Shown here: positions 8,395-17,309 of the stretch, in pieces | Layout of the letters: every line of letters starts with the position of its first letter | Numbering within the stretch: position 1 is the first letter of the stretch | Assembly (NCBI RefSeq): GCF_013277415.1 | Contig: NZ_VMMX01000003.1 | Span: 259,628 to 323,627, forward strand | Direction of reading: 5' to 3' | From: Streptococcus sp. 68 | GTDB taxonomy: Bacteria > Bacillota > Bacilli > Lactobacillales > Streptococcaceae | DNA: 64,000 bases | The notes under the pieces: generated by a model | Seen by the model: the letters and a program-made list of their open reading frames with translations, nothing else | Told to the model about the DNA's origin: nothing | Database searches by the model: none | Made by a program: the position numbers and the translations under genes

Positions 8395-9744
8395 CTAGTC
8401 TTCTACTTCATCCTCCCATACTTCTTCTTTCACTGCATCCTTATCATAAGGGAGCACAATGGTAAAGGTTGATCCCTTACCGTATTCACTCTTGGCCCAA
8501 ATAAAGCCCTTATGTTGTTTGATAATTTCTTTGGCAATAGACAGTCCTAGACCTGTACCACCTTGTGCACGACTTCTAGCACGATCCACACGATAGAAAC
8601 GGTCAAAAATACGTGGCAAATCCTGCTTAGGAATCCCCAAACCGTGGTCAGAAATGGATAAAATCATCTGGTCTTCAGTTGTCTTCATTCTGACAGTGAT
8701 TTTACCCCCATCTGGCGAATACTTAATGGCATTATTTAAAATATTGTCGACAACCTGCGTCATCTTATCTGTATCAATTTCCATCCAGATAGAATTGATA
8801 GGATAATCTCTCACCAACTCATATTTTTTCTCCTTTTCCTGTCCTTTCATCTTGTCAAAACGATTGAGGATAAAGGTAATAAAAGCAGTAAAGTTAATCA
8901 GTTCCACATCTAGGTGACTGGTAGCATTATCAATCCGAGAGAGATGAAGGAGGTCCGTTACCATGCGCATCATACGGTTGGTTTCGTCCAGAGACACCTT
9001 GATGAAGTCTGGTGCTACAGTTTCACACAAAGCTCCCTCATCCAAGGCTTCAAGATAAGATTTCACGCTGGTTAAAGGAGTCCGTAACTCATGACTAACG
9101 TTGGAAACAAAGAGTCTCCGTTCGCGCTCTTCCTTCTCCTGCTCCGTCGTATCATGCAAAACAGCCACCAAACCTGAAATAAAGCCAGACTCTCGACGAA
9201 TCAAGGCAAAGCGAACTCGAAGGCTCAGATATTCGCCATTGATATCTTGGGAATCTAGCAACAATTCTGGACTTTGGGTAATCAAATCACGCAATTCATA
9301 GTCTTCTTCTATCTTGAGCAATTCCAAAATGCTTCTATTCAGAACATCTTCTTTAACCAGCCCCAGTTGCTTCTTGGCTGTATCGTTAATCATGATAATC
9401 TGCCCCCGACGATTGGTCGCAAGAACCCCATCTGTCATATAAAACAGAATACTATTTAGTCTCTTACTCTCTTGTTCTAGATTTTCCTGAGTGAGACGAA
9501 TAACCTCCGACAAGTCATTCAAATTATTGGTAATATTGGTGATTTCAGACCCACCTTGCATATCAAGAACCTTGGAATAATCTCCTGCAATCAAATCTTT
9601 AACCTTTTGATTGATTTGCTTCAATCGAATATTATCACGTCTATTCTCCAGTAATAAGAGGGTCACAACAAGGATGAAACCTAACAAAATCAGGATAAAG
9701 ATAAAATCTCTGGTAAAAATGGTTTGTTTCAGTAAATCAAGCAT
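8395..9744 (-). CDS. vicK: Sensor histidine kinase VicK (WalK)
   Basis: The 449-aa kinase has one membrane segment near residues 14-33, a HAMP-like linker, a PAS domain (about 95-200), a HisKA domain with the phospho-acceptor histidine H218 in [11 protein letters not shown], and a HATPase domain with the N box ([11 protein letters not shown]), DHGLGIP and [10 protein letters not shown]. Having one membrane segment and almost no extracellular part is typical of streptococcal VicK and unlike Bacillus WalK. It phosphorylates VicR to control cell-wall hydrolase genes. It overlaps vicR by 8 bp. Confidence 0.97.
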   Translation of the reverse strand: MLDLLKQTIFTRDFIFILILLGFILVVTLLLLENRRDNIRLKQINQKVKDLIAGDYSKVLDMQGGSEITNITNNLNDLSEVIRLTQENLEQESKRLNSILFYMTDGVLATNRRGQIIMINDTAKKQLGLVKEDVLNRSILELLKIEEDYELRDLITQSPELLLDSQDINGEYLSLRVRFALIRRESGFISGLVAVLHDTTEQEKEERERRLFVSNVSHELRTPLTSVKSYLEALDEGALCETVAPDFIKVSLDETNRMMRMVTDLLHLSRIDNATSHLDVELINFTAFITFILNRFDKMKGQEKEKKYELVRDYPINSIWMEIDTDKMTQVVDNILNNAIKYSPDGGKITVRMKTTEDQMILSISDHGLGIPKQDLPRIFDRFYRVDRARSRAQGGTGLGLSIAKEIIKQHKGFIWAKSEYGKGSTFTIVLPYDKDAVKEEVWEDEVED

Positions 9745-10441
9745 TATTTCTCATGTAATACCCTACACCACGGCGCGTCAAGATATACTCTGGTCGGCTA
9801 GGCGTATCTTCAATCTTCTCACGCAGACGTCGGACAGTCACATCAACTGTGCGGACATCACCAAAATAGTCATAACCCCAGACAGTCTCAAGCAAGTGTT
9901 CGCGCGTAATGACTTGACCTGTATGCGATGCCAAATGATACAAAAGCTCAAACTCACGGTGGGTTAAGTCTAGTTCTTCGCCATATTTTTTAGCCACGTA
10001 GGCGTCTGGAACAATTTCTAAATCCCCAATTTGGATAGGTTGAGGTTTACTTTCTGCTTCCTGCCCATCTACTGGCATAGGTTGAGAACGACGCAGTAAA
10101 GCTTTAACACGCGCCTGCAACTCACGATTTGAGAAGGGTTTTGTCACATAGTCATCCGCACCAAGCTCTAAACCGATAACCTTATCAAATTCGCTGTCTT
10201 TAGCCGACAGCATGATAATAGGTACACTACTGGTCTTGCGAATGGTCTTAGCAACTTCTAAACCATCAATTTCCGGAAGCATCAAGTCCAGAATAATAAT
10301 ATCTGGTTGCTCTGCTTCAAATTGCTCTAGCGCTTCACGACCGTTAAAAGCAGTTACAACTTCGTAACCTTCCTTGGTCATATTAAACTTGATAATATCC
10401 GAGATTGGTTTCTCATCATCTACAATTAGTATTTTTTTCAT
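9737..10441 (-). CDS. vicR: Response regulator VicR (WalR), OmpR family
   Basis: The 234-aa protein has a receiver domain with the acidic pair DDE at residues 8-10, phospho-acceptor D52 in [10 protein letters not shown] and the lysine of TKPFSN. A winged-helix DNA-binding domain follows (LTHREFELL, then [16 protein letters not shown]). VicR is the essential regulator of wall metabolism in streptococci. The start is ATG 10441 with AAAGGTGA 6 bases upstream; the longer frame to 10483 would include the promoter. It is the first gene of vicRKX. Confidence 0.97.
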   Translation of the reverse strand: MKKILIVDDEKPISDIIKFNMTKEGYEVVTAFNGREALEQFEAEQPDIIILDLMLPEIDGLEVAKTIRKTSSVPIIMLSAKDSEFDKVIGLELGADDYVTKPFSNRELQARVKALLRRSQPMPVDGQEAESKPQPIQIGDLEIVPDAYVAKKYGEELDLTHREFELLYHLASHTGQVITREHLLETVWGYDYFGDVRTVDVTVRRLREKIEDTPSRPEYILTRRGVGYYMRNNA

Positions 10442-10462
10442 ATGTTCACCTTTTTCTCTACT

Positions 10463-10468
10463 ATTATA
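10463..10468 (-). promoter_or_regulatory. -10 element of the vicRKX promoter
   Basis: TATAAT on the minus strand preceded by TGG (extended -10) lies 21 bases before the vicR start codon. The -35 is weak. Confidence 0.6.
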
Positions 10469-10496
10469 CCAAAAAAATAGCAAGAAGACACGATAG

Positions 10497-11672
10497 CTAG
10501 TCTTGGCTACTGTCTAAGTTGGCTTTTGCATAAGCCTGCCAGATTTTTTGTTGGGGTTTGGCAAGTGGGTAATTCTTAAACTCTTCTGGTGAAAGCCAGC
10601 GAACTTCCCTATCTGAAAAATCATGGTAGTCACTCACCTGACCTGTTACAATTTGAACATGCCATTTACGATGACTAAAGATATGCTTGACAGTCTCAAA
10701 ATAAACATCAAACCAAGCAACATCTAGGTCATAGTCCTGCTGGAAACTCTCCTCTGGACTGGGGCCAAAGTTTACACTTTCTTCCGCAACCTGATGAAAG
10801 AGGTCAAACTGCTCTTCTTGCGAAAAATCATCAACTTCTACCAGTGGGAAATGCCAAAAACCTGCCAATAGCTTTTCGCTTTCATTTTTTTCAAGTAAAA
10901 ATTGTCCCTGAGAATTTTTGACCACCAAGGCTTTAAGATAAATGGGAACTGGCTTTTTCTTTGGTGCCTTAATTGGATAACGGTCCATTGTACCATTCTG
11001 ATATGCCGCACTAAAGTCCTTAACTGGGCTTTCTTCTGGTCTGGGATTTACAGGAGCCTCAATATCAGACCCTAAATCCATCAAAGCTTGATTAAAGTCG
11101 CCTGGACGATCTTGATCAATCAAGATTTCCATCATTGCCTGAAAAATTTTGCGATTACTTGGAATCCCAATATCGTGATTGACTTCAAACAGACGCGCCA
11201 AGACCCGCATAACATTACCATCTACAGCTGGCTCAGGCAAGTTAAAAGCAATACTGGAAATGGCTCCTGCTGTGTAAGGACCAATTCCTTTTAAACTGGA
11301 AATTCCTTCATAGGTGTTTGGAAATTGACCACCAAAGTCAGCCATAATCTGCTGGGCCGCAGCCTGCATATTACGAACTCTAGAATAATAACCCAAACCT
11401 TCCCAAGCCTTCAACAAACGCTCTTCAGGCGCAGTTGCCAAACTTTCCACTGTCGGAAACCAGTCCAAGAATCGTTCGTAATAAGGAATAACCGTATCCA
11501 CCCTAGTCTGCTGGAGCATAATTTCAGACACCCAAATATGATAAGGATTCTTACTCCTACGCCATGGTAAATCTCTTTTGTTTTCATCATACCAGTTGAG
11601 AAGTTTCTTACGAAAAGAAATGATCTTTTCCTCCGGCCACATGGCGATACCGTATTCTTTCAAATCTAACAT
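10497..11672 (-). CDS. mutY: A/G-specific adenine glycosylase MutY, lacking iron-sulfur cluster cysteines
   Basis: The 391-aa glycosylase removes adenine mispaired with 8-oxoguanine. Visible parts are [26 protein letters not shown] N-terminal motifs (about residues 35-57), the helix-hairpin-helix ([12 protein letters not shown]), the catalytic aspartate in VDGNVMRV, and a C-terminal NUDIX-like domain (from about 240) that senses 8-oxoG. Where most MutY proteins have the C-x6-C-x2-C-x5-C cluster loop, this one reads [17 protein letters not shown], and the whole protein has no cysteine. Cluster-free MutY is known in lactic acid bacteria. The start at 11672 has no Shine-Dalgarno and lies 6 bases after a -10 box, so the mRNA may be leaderless; a second ATG is at codon 11. 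Confidence 0.93.
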   Translation of the reverse strand: MLDLKEYGIAMWPEEKIISFRKKLLNWYDENKRDLPWRRSKNPYHIWVSEIMLQQTRVDTVIPYYERFLDWFPTVESLATAPEERLLKAWEGLGYYSRVRNMQAAAQQIMADFGGQFPNTYEGISSLKGIGPYTAGAISSIAFNLPEPAVDGNVMRVLARLFEVNHDIGIPSNRKIFQAMMEILIDQDRPGDFNQALMDLGSDIEAPVNPRPEESPVKDFSAAYQNGTMDRYPIKAPKKKPVPIYLKALVVKNSQGQFLLEKNESEKLLAGFWHFPLVEVDDFSQEEQFDLFHQVAEESVNFGPSPEESFQQDYDLDVAWFDVYFETVKHIFSHRKWHVQIVTGQVSDYHDFSDREVRWLSPEEFKNYPLAKPQQKIWQAYAKANLDSSQD

Positions 11673-11678
11673 ATCTCT

Positions 11679-11687
11679 AGTATAACA
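11679..11687 (-). promoter_or_regulatory. Extended -10 promoter directly before mutY
   Basis: TGTTATACT on the minus strand (extended -10, TATACT at 11679-11684). Only six bases separate it from the ATG, so transcription would start at or next to the start codon. Confidence 0.6.
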
Positions 11688-11720
11688 CAGAAGACTCTAA
11701 CTGTCCTTTTCCTAGTATTA

Positions 11721-11825
11721 ATACTCTTCGAAAATCAAATTCAAACCACGTCAACGTCGCCTTGCCGTACTCAAGTACAGCCTGCGGCTAGTTTCCTAGT
11801 TTGCCCTTTGATTTTCATTGAGTAT
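11721..11825. repeat. BOX element
   Basis: A 105-bp element bounded by ATACTC...GAGTAT contains the complement of the BOX-A1R primer core (CGTCAACGTCGCCTTGCCGTA at 11749-11769, one base longer than needed) and the TAGTTTCCTAGTTTGC end typical of the mitis-group BOX repeat. No central boxB unit is evident. Confidence 0.85.
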
Positions 11826-11853
11826 AAAAAGCCTCTTCCCAAAGGAAAGAAGA
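11826..11853 (-). terminator. Terminator of fhs
   Basis: On the minus strand a roughly 9-bp stem with a short loop (CTTCTTTCC / GGGAAGAGG) is followed by TTTTT, directly against the BOX element. Confidence 0.7.
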
Positions 11854-11942
11854 CTAAATTTTATTGATGAACTGCTTGCAGTCTGAGAAAAAATGAGCTT
11901 GGATTAAAATCTCCAAACTCATTTAAAGTCAATTGCAATATA

Positions 11943-13613
11943 CTAGAACAAGCCTAATACTGTTCCATCGCTTTCAACATCCATGTTGAGGGCTGCTGGT
12001 CGTTTTGGAAGTCCTGGCATGGTCATGACATCACCAGTTAAGGCAACGATAAAGCCTGCACCTAATTTTGGTACCAATTCACGAATGGTAATTTCAAAGT
12101 TTTCAGGTGCTCCAAGTGCATTCGGATTGTCTGAGAAGCTATATTGAGTTTTAGCCATACAGATTGGCAATTTGTCCCAACCGTTTTGAACGATTTGGGC
12201 GATTTGTGTTTGAGCTTTCTTCTCAAAGTTTACTTTGCTACCACGGTAGATTTCAGTAACAATCTTTTCAATCTTTTCTTGGACAGAAAGGTCATTGTCA
12301 TACAAACGTTTATAGTTAGCTGGGGTTTCAGCGATAGTTTTGACAACTGTTTCGGCAAGTGCTACTCCACCTTCTGCGCCATCAGCCCAGACACTTGCCA
12401 ACTCAACTGGCACATCGATTGAGGCACAAAGTTCTTTCAAGGCTGCAATTTCAGCTTCTGTATCAGATACAAATTCGTTGATAGCTACTACTGCTGGAAT
12501 ACCGAACTTACGGATATTTTCAACGTGGCGTTTCAAGTTAGCAAAACCGGCACGAACAGCTTCTACGTTTTCTTCTGTCAGAGCATCTTTAGCCACACCA
12601 CCATTCATCTTAAGGGCACGAAGGGTTGCAACAATGACAACTGCATCTGGAGATGTTGGCAAGTTTGGTGTCTTAATATCAAGGAATTTCTCGGCACCAA
12701 GGTCTGCACCAAAACCAGCTTCAGTAACTGTGTAATCAGCCAAGTGAAGGGCTGTAGTCGTTGCCAAAACAGAGTTACATCCGTGAGCAATATTGGCAAA
12801 TGGACCACCGTGCACAAAGGCAGGTGTTCCGTAAATTGTCTGAACCAAGTTTGGCTTAATAGCATCCTTCAAAATCAAAGCCAAGGCACCTTCTACCTGT
12901 AAATCACCTACAGAAACAGGTGTACGGTCATAGCGATAACCGATAACGATATTAGCCAAACGGCGTTTCAAGTCCTCGATGTCTGTTGCCAAGCAAAGAA
13001 TTGCCATGATTTCGGAAGCAACTGTAATATCAAAGCCATCCTCACGTGGAATACCATTTAGAGGGCCACCAAGTCCAACGGTCACATGGCGAAGAGCACG
13101 GTCGTTCAAATCCACAACACGTTTCCAGAGGATACGACGTTGGTCAATTCCCAGCTCATTCCCTTGGTGCAAGTGGTTGTCAATCAAGGCAGAAAGCGCA
13201 TTGTTGGCAGTTGTAATGGCATGCATATCCCCCGTAAAGTGGAGGTTGATGTCTTCCATTGGCAGAACTTGAGCATAACCACCACCAGCAGCACCACCCT
13301 TAATCCCCATGACTGGACCAAGAGATGGTTCGCGGATAGCGATCATCGTTTTCTTGCCAATCTTGTTCAAGGCATCTGCAAGACCAATGGTAATGGTTGA
13401 TTTTCCTTCACCTGCAGGTGTTGGGTTGATGGCAGTAACCAAAATCAATTTGCCAACTGGATTGCTCTCAACTGCACGAATTTTATCAAAGCTAAGCTTA
13501 GCCTTGTACTTTCCATACAACTCCAAATCGTCGTAAGAAATTCCAAGCTTCTCTACAACATCAACAATGGGCTTCAACTCAATACTCTGTGCGATTTCAA
13601 TATCTGTTTTCAT
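11943..13613 (-). CDS. fhs: Formate--tetrahydrofolate ligase
   Basis: The 556-aa protein is full length for the family and carries the ATP-binding PAGEGKST at residues 66-73 plus the conserved [14 protein letters not shown] segment. It makes 10-formyl-tetrahydrofolate from formate, ATP and tetrahydrofolate, feeding purine synthesis and initiator-tRNA formylation in the cytoplasm. It is transcribed alone on the minus strand, divergent from coaB. The intergenic region has an extended -10 (13647-13652) and a PurBox-like site (13690-13702), in line with fhs belonging to the PurR regulon in related lactic acid bacteria. Confidence 0.97.
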   Translation of the reverse strand: MKTDIEIAQSIELKPIVDVVEKLGISYDDLELYGKYKAKLSFDKIRAVESNPVGKLILVTAINPTPAGEGKSTITIGLADALNKIGKKTMIAIREPSLGPVMGIKGGAAGGGYAQVLPMEDINLHFTGDMHAITTANNALSALIDNHLHQGNELGIDQRRILWKRVVDLNDRALRHVTVGLGGPLNGIPREDGFDITVASEIMAILCLATDIEDLKRRLANIVIGYRYDRTPVSVGDLQVEGALALILKDAIKPNLVQTIYGTPAFVHGGPFANIAHGCNSVLATTTALHLADYTVTEAGFGADLGAEKFLDIKTPNLPTSPDAVVIVATLRALKMNGGVAKDALTEENVEAVRAGFANLKRHVENIRKFGIPAVVAINEFVSDTEAEIAALKELCASIDVPVELASVWADGAEGGVALAETVVKTIAETPANYKRLYDNDLSVQEKIEKIVTEIYRGSKVNFEKKAQTQIAQIVQNGWDKLPICMAKTQYSFSDNPNALGAPENFEITIRELVPKLGAGFIVALTGDVMTMPGLPKRPAALNMDVESDGTVLGLF

Positions 13614-13646
13614 TCAAAACTCCTCTAACCTCTTATATGATAATTC

Positions 13647-13655
13647 ATTATAACA
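13647..13655 (-). promoter_or_regulatory. fhs promoter -10 (extended)
   Basis: TGTTATAAT on the minus strand; the -35 is weak. It lies 34 bases upstream of the fhs start codon. Confidence 0.6.
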
Positions 13656-13689
13656 CAAAACAAGATTTTTAACATCCTTAAACTCTCTA

Positions 13690-13702
13690 AACGTTCGTAA
13701 AT
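13690..13702 (-). promoter_or_regulatory. Candidate PurBox upstream of fhs
   Basis: ATTTACGAACGTT on the minus strand matches the lactococcal PurBox AWWWCCGAACWWT at 11 of 13 positions and lies about 46 bases upstream of the -10 centre. Confidence 0.4.
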
Positions 13703-13797
13703 ATCCCTATTTTTGAGGTTTTTAGAGTCCTTTCTTAAATTTTATATTGCTTTATAGTTTGAAACTATAGTAGATTCTTTTTATTTTCTATATATAT

Positions 13798-13839
13798 TCA
13801 AGCGCTTTCTTTTGCTTATTATTTTTTTTTTGGTACAAT
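13798..13839 (+). promoter_or_regulatory. coaB promoter with cre-like site
   Basis: TTGCTT (13812-13817) and an extended -10 TGGTACAAT (TACAAT at 13834-13839) are spaced by 16 bases. Directly upstream, TTCAAGCGCTTTCT (13798-13811) resembles a CcpA cre site. The ATG follows the -10 by only six bases. Confidence 0.6.
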
Positions 13840-13845
13840 AGTGCT

Positions 13846-14535
13846 ATGAAAATTTTAGTTACATCGGGCGGTACCAGTGAAGCTATTGATAGTGTCCGCT
13901 CTATCACTAACCATTCTACAGGTCACTTGGGAAAAATCATCACAGAAACCTTGCTTGCTGCAGGGCATAAAGTTTGTTTGATAACAACAAAACGAGCTCT
14001 AAAGCCAGAAGCCCATCCCAACCTAAGCATTCAAGAAATTAACAATACAAACGACCTTCTCCTTGAAATGCAAGAACGTGTCAAGGACTATCAAGTCTTG
14101 ATCCACTCAATGGCTGTTTCTGACTACACTCCTGTCTATATGACAGGGTTTGAGGAAGTTCAGGCTAGCTCCAATCTGGAAGAATTTTTAAGCAAGCAAA
14201 ATCATCAGGCTAAGATTTCTTCAACCGATGAGGTTCAGGTCTTATTCCTGAAAAAAACACCCAAGATCATCTCTCTAGTCAAGGAATGGAATCCTGCTAT
14301 TCATCTGATTGGTTTTAAACTACTAGTTGATGTATCTGAAAATCATCTAATTGACATTGCTAGAAACAGTCTTATCAAGAACCAAGCAGACTTAATCATT
14401 GCAAATGACCAGACTCAAATTTCAACAGACAAGCATCGTGCTATCTTTGTTGAGAAAAATCAACTTCAATCAGTTAATACTAAGGAAGAAATTGCAGAAC
14501 TCCTCCTTGAAAAAATTCAAGCCTACCATTCTTAG
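13846..14535 (+). CDS. coaB: Phosphopantothenate--cysteine ligase
   Basis: The 229-aa protein is the stand-alone CoaB type found in streptococci, where CoaB and CoaC are separate proteins. It has the glycine-rich nucleotide site TSGGTSE at residues 6-12 and the NHSTG signature at 22-26. It joins 4'-phosphopantothenate to cysteine in coenzyme A synthesis. No Shine-Dalgarno precedes the ATG, and the -10 ends six bases before it, so a leaderless transcript is likely. coaC follows after 11 bases with a normal RBS, then an ECF transporter gene, giving a three-gene operon. Confidence 0.93.
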   Translation: MKILVTSGGTSEAIDSVRSITNHSTGHLGKIITETLLAAGHKVCLITTKRALKPEAHPNLSIQEINNTNDLLLEMQERVKDYQVLIHSMAVSDYTPVYMTGFEEVQASSNLEEFLSKQNHQAKISSTDEVQVLFLKKTPKIISLVKEWNPAIHLIGFKLLVDVSENHLIDIARNSLIKNQADLIIANDQTQISTDKHRAIFVEKNQLQSVNTKEEIAELLLEKIQAYHS

Positions 14536-14546
14536 AAAGGAAAGAT

Positions 14547-15098
14547 ATGGCACATATTCTCTTGGCTGTAACAGGGTCAATCGCCTCTTACAAGTCGGCA
14601 GATTTAGTCAGTTCTCTAAAAAAACAAGGTCATCAAGTCACGGTTTTAATGACTCAGGCCGCTACAGAGTTTATCCAACCTTTGACACTACAGGTCTTAT
14701 CACAGAATCCTGTCTACCTTGATGTCATGAAGGAACCCTATCCTAATCAGATTAATCATATCGAACTTGGAAAAAAGGCAGATTTATTTATCGTAGCCCC
14801 TGCAACAGCTAACACAATTGCAAAGCTAGCCCACGGCTATGCTGACAACATGGTAACCAGCATAGCTCTAGCCTTGCCCAAAAATATTCCTAAACTAATA
14901 GCTCCTGCTATGAATACAAAAATGTATGACCATCCGGCAACTCAGACTAATCTGAAAACACTAGAAACATACGGCTATCAGCTGATTGCTCCTAAAAAAT
15001 CCCTACTAGCTTGTGGAGACCATGGACGAGGAGCTTTAGCTGACCTCACAATTATTTTAGAAAGAATAAAGGAAACTCTCGATGAAAAAACGCTCTAA
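14547..15098 (+). CDS. coaC: Phosphopantothenoylcysteine decarboxylase
   Basis: The 183-aa flavoprotein of the HFCD family has the N-terminal LLAVTGSIASYK, the active-site histidine H71 in INHIELGKKAD, the PAMN motif at 120-123, and the cysteine C156 in LLACGDHGRG. It decarboxylates phosphopantothenoylcysteine to 4'-phosphopantetheine, using FMN. The RBS is GAAAGGAAAG. Its 3' end overlaps the next gene by 17 bp. Confidence 0.95.
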   Translation: MAHILLAVTGSIASYKSADLVSSLKKQGHQVTVLMTQAATEFIQPLTLQVLSQNPVYLDVMKEPYPNQINHIELGKKADLFIVAPATANTIAKLAHGYADNMVTSIALALPKNIPKLIAPAMNTKMYDHPATQTNLKTLETYGYQLIAPKKSLLACGDHGRGALADLTIILERIKETLDEKTL

Positions 15099-15645
15099 TA
15101 TTGCACCTATTGCTATCTTTTTTGCAACCATGCTCGTGATACACTTTCTGAGCTCGCTTGCCTTTAACCTTTTTCCATTTCCAATCAAACCGACCATTGT
15201 TCATATTCCTGTCATTATTGCCAGCATTATCTACGGTCCACGAGTTGGGGTTACACTTGGATTTTTGATGGGACTTCTTAGCTTGACAGTTAATACGATT
15301 ACGATTCTACCTACAAGCTATCTCTTCTCACCATTTGTACCAAACGGAAACATCTACTCAGCTATCATTGCCATCGTCCCACGTATTTTGATTGGTTTAA
15401 CTCCTTATCTAGTTTATAAACTGATGAAAAATAAAACTGGTCTGATTCTAGCTGGTGCCCTTGGTTCACTTACCAACACAGTCTTTGTACTTGGTGGAAT
15501 TTTCTACCTTTTTGGAAATGTCTTTGATGGGAATATCCAAAAACTCCTAGCAACCGTTATCTCAACAAACTCCATTGCCGAATTAGTCATTTCCGCAGTT
15601 CTAACCCTAGCCATTGTTCCAAGACTACAAACTTTGAAGAAATAA
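15082..15645 (+). CDS. ECF transporter S component, probably for a pantothenate-related vitamin
   Basis: The 187-aa membrane protein has about six hydrophobic segments and the S-component signature VHIPVIIASIIYGPRVGVTLGF near residues 40-60. S components bind a vitamin and dock with the shared EcfT-EcfA-EcfA' module, which is not in this window. The 17-bp overlap with coaC and its RBS AAAGGAAA inside coaC tie it to coenzyme A synthesis, so pantothenate or a derived pantetheine is the likely substrate. That is inference from context; the fold assignment is firm. Confidence 0.82.
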   Translation: MKKRSNIAPIAIFFATMLVIHFLSSLAFNLFPFPIKPTIVHIPVIIASIIYGPRVGVTLGFLMGLLSLTVNTITILPTSYLFSPFVPNGNIYSAIIAIVPRILIGLTPYLVYKLMKNKTGLILAGALGSLTNTVFVLGGIFYLFGNVFDGNIQKLLATVISTNSIAELVISAVLTLAIVPRLQTLKK

Positions 15646-15649
15646 AAAC

Positions 15650-15685
15650 AATCTCCGCTTTCATGCTTGAAGGTGGAGATTTTGT
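15650..15685 (+). terminator. Terminator of the coaBC operon
   Basis: AATCTCC (15650-15656) pairs with GGAGATT (15675-15681), followed by TTTG and further T-rich sequence. Confidence 0.75.
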
Positions 15686-15831
15686 TCTGTATATTTTATT
15701 TTTTAGTGAAATTTTTACCAGTATAATAAATTGAAATAAGATACCAACAAATAGATTAGGGAATTCAAATTAATTTCTAGAAATATTTTAGCATTCATGA
15801 TGTACTCTTCCAGTTTCAAACTACTATATTT

Positions 15832-15945
15832 ATACTCAATGAAGATCAAAAAGTAAACTAGGAAAATAGCCGCAGGTTGATCAAAATACTGTTTTGAGAT
15901 TGCAGATGGAAGCTGACGTGGTTTGAAGAAGTTTTCAAAGAGTAT
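15832..15945. repeat. Degenerate BOX element
   Basis: The 114-bp segment is bounded by ATACTC...GAGTAT and keeps the AACTAGGAA, GCCGCAGG and GACGTGGTTTGAAGA blocks, but the BOX-A1R core is largely lost. It sits in the 395-bp gap between the coaBC operon and niaX; the rest of that gap holds only the terminator and the niaX promoter. Confidence 0.7.
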
Positions 15946-15978
15946 TAACTTAAAGCTCCTATAAACCTAAGTAAATCC

Positions 15979-16020
15979 TTGCTTTATTGTCTGGTTTATA
16001 GTACTATACTAGTGTATATA
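15979..16020 (+). promoter_or_regulatory. niaX-niaR promoter with palindromic operator candidate
   Basis: TTGCTT (15979-15984) and TACTAT (16002-16007) are 17 bases apart. A perfect 12-base palindrome TATAGTACTATA (15997-16008) covers the -10, and ATAC-N4-GTAT (16006-16017) lies just downstream. These are candidate sites for NiaR, encoded by the second gene. Confidence 0.55.
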
Positions 16021-16040
16021 CAGATAAAAAGGAGATTCTT

Positions 16041-16568
16041 ATGAATACGCGGAAAAAGACACAATTTATGACCATGACTGCCCTCTTAACGGCTATTGCA
16101 ATTTTGATTCCGATTGTGATGCCTTTTAAGATTGTCATTCCTCCTGCTTCTTACACTTTGGGGAGCCATATCGCTATTTTTATTGCCATGTTCTTGTCGC
16201 CCTTAATGGCTGTTTTTGTCATCCTAGCCTCTAGTTTTGGATTCTTGATGGCTGGCTACCCCATGGTTATCGTATTTCGAGCTTTTTCCCATATCTTTTT
16301 TGGGACTTTGGGGGCTCTTTACCTACAAAAATTCCCCGATACCCTAGATAAACCAAAAGCTTCCTGGATTTTCAACTTTGTTTTAGCGCTTGTCCATGCC
16401 CTTGCTGAAGTATTAGCCTGTGTCGTTTTTTACGCCACTTCCGGTACCAATGTAGAAAATATGTTTTATGTTCTATTTGTGCTGGTTGGATTTGGCACAA
16501 TTATCCATAGTATGGTAGACTATACATTAGCACTAGCTGTCTATAAAGTGCTTCGAAAACGCCGTTAA
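16041..16568 (+). CDS. niaX: ECF transporter S component for niacin (NiaX)
   Basis: The 175-aa protein has five to six hydrophobic segments and a short cytoplasmic RKKT start, as in ECF S components. Its immediate partner is a NiaR-type repressor, and NiaX-NiaR is the conserved pair for nicotinic acid uptake in streptococci, which cannot make NAD de novo. It would act with the common ECF energy module. The RBS AAAAGGAGA lies 6 bases before the ATG, and niaR follows after 11 bases. Confidence 0.87.
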   Translation: MNTRKKTQFMTMTALLTAIAILIPIVMPFKIVIPPASYTLGSHIAIFIAMFLSPLMAVFVILASSFGFLMAGYPMVIVFRAFSHIFFGTLGALYLQKFPDTLDKPKASWIFNFVLALVHALAEVLACVVFYATSGTNVENMFYVLFVLVGFGTIIHSMVDYTLALAVYKVLRKRR

Positions 16569-16579
16569 AAGGAAGAACT

Positions 16580-17095
16580 ATGACAAAAGATCGCAAACAA
16601 GCCCTGCTCCAACTCTTGAAAGAAGCTCCTAAAGCCCTTAATGGCCAAAGTTTGGCGGAACATTTTCATGTCACACGTCAGGTCATTGTACAGGACATTG
16701 CAATTTTAAGAGCCGATGGCGCTCCTATCCTATCCACTAATCGTGGCTACGTCTATAAGCAAGTTGATGTCAATCCATACGTCCACAAACTTTTCAAAGT
16801 GAAACATGAAGTTGAAGAAATCGGTCAAGAACTCCTTGCTATCGTAGATAATGGTGGACGTGTTCAAAATACCTTGATTGACCATCCCGTTTATGGAGAA
16901 ATTGAAACCTTGCTAAAACTGTCTTGTCGCAGAGATGTGCAACATTTTCTAGAACAAGTCGAGCATTCTGACTTTAGACCCCTATCTGAATTGACAGATG
17001 GTATCCATTACCACCTAGTCGAAGCCGAAACACAACAAGACCTCCACTATATTGAGGAGGCCTTGGATCAGCTAGGTTATTTAGTAAAAGACTAG
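16580..17095 (+). CDS. niaR: NAD/niacin-responsive repressor NiaR (3H domain)
   Basis: The 171-aa protein has an N-terminal winged helix of the type NGQSLAEHFHVTRQVIVQDIAILRADG (about residues 19-45) and a C-terminal 3H domain with several histidines that bind metal and nicotinic acid in the family (VHKLFKVKHE; DHPVYGEIETL). It represses niacin uptake genes when niacin is present, probably including its own operon. Its stop codon overlaps the stop codon of a truncated nudix gene on the other strand. A 68-bp copy of its 3' end recurs at 23221-23288, on the other side of the ribose operon. Confidence 0.9.
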   Translation: MTKDRKQALLQLLKEAPKALNGQSLAEHFHVTRQVIVQDIAILRADGAPILSTNRGYVYKQVDVNPYVHKLFKVKHEVEEIGQELLAIVDNGGRVQNTLIDHPVYGEIETLLKLSCRRDVQHFLEQVEHSDFRPLSELTDGIHYHLVEAETQQDLHYIEEALDQLGYLVKD

Positions 17096-17231
17096 AAGAT
17101 TTTCTTCTCCCAATCATCTTCTGTACGGCGAGGGTAGAAAAATTCAGATTTGTCCGGAGCTTCCATCATCTCCATCAAAGGTAGCATATCATAGGCCAGA
17201 TCCAAGTTTGGAATCTGGTCTTTTTGCACCC
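17092..17231 (-). pseudogene. Nudix hydrolase 3' fragment, copy A
   Basis: About 45 codons match the C-terminus of the intact nudix gene at 24529-24996 (VQKDQIPNLDLAYDM ... EDDWEKKIF). The match stops at the tryptophan codon at 17229-17231, after which the sequence is unrelated AT-rich DNA running into rbsB. It is convergent with niaR and shares its stop bases. Confidence 0.9.
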
Positions 17232-17309
17232 AATAACTCAATTAGTAACAATGATATTTAAAAACTACATTGAATGAAAATTAACAACCACCTACTTACT
17301 AAAAATATA

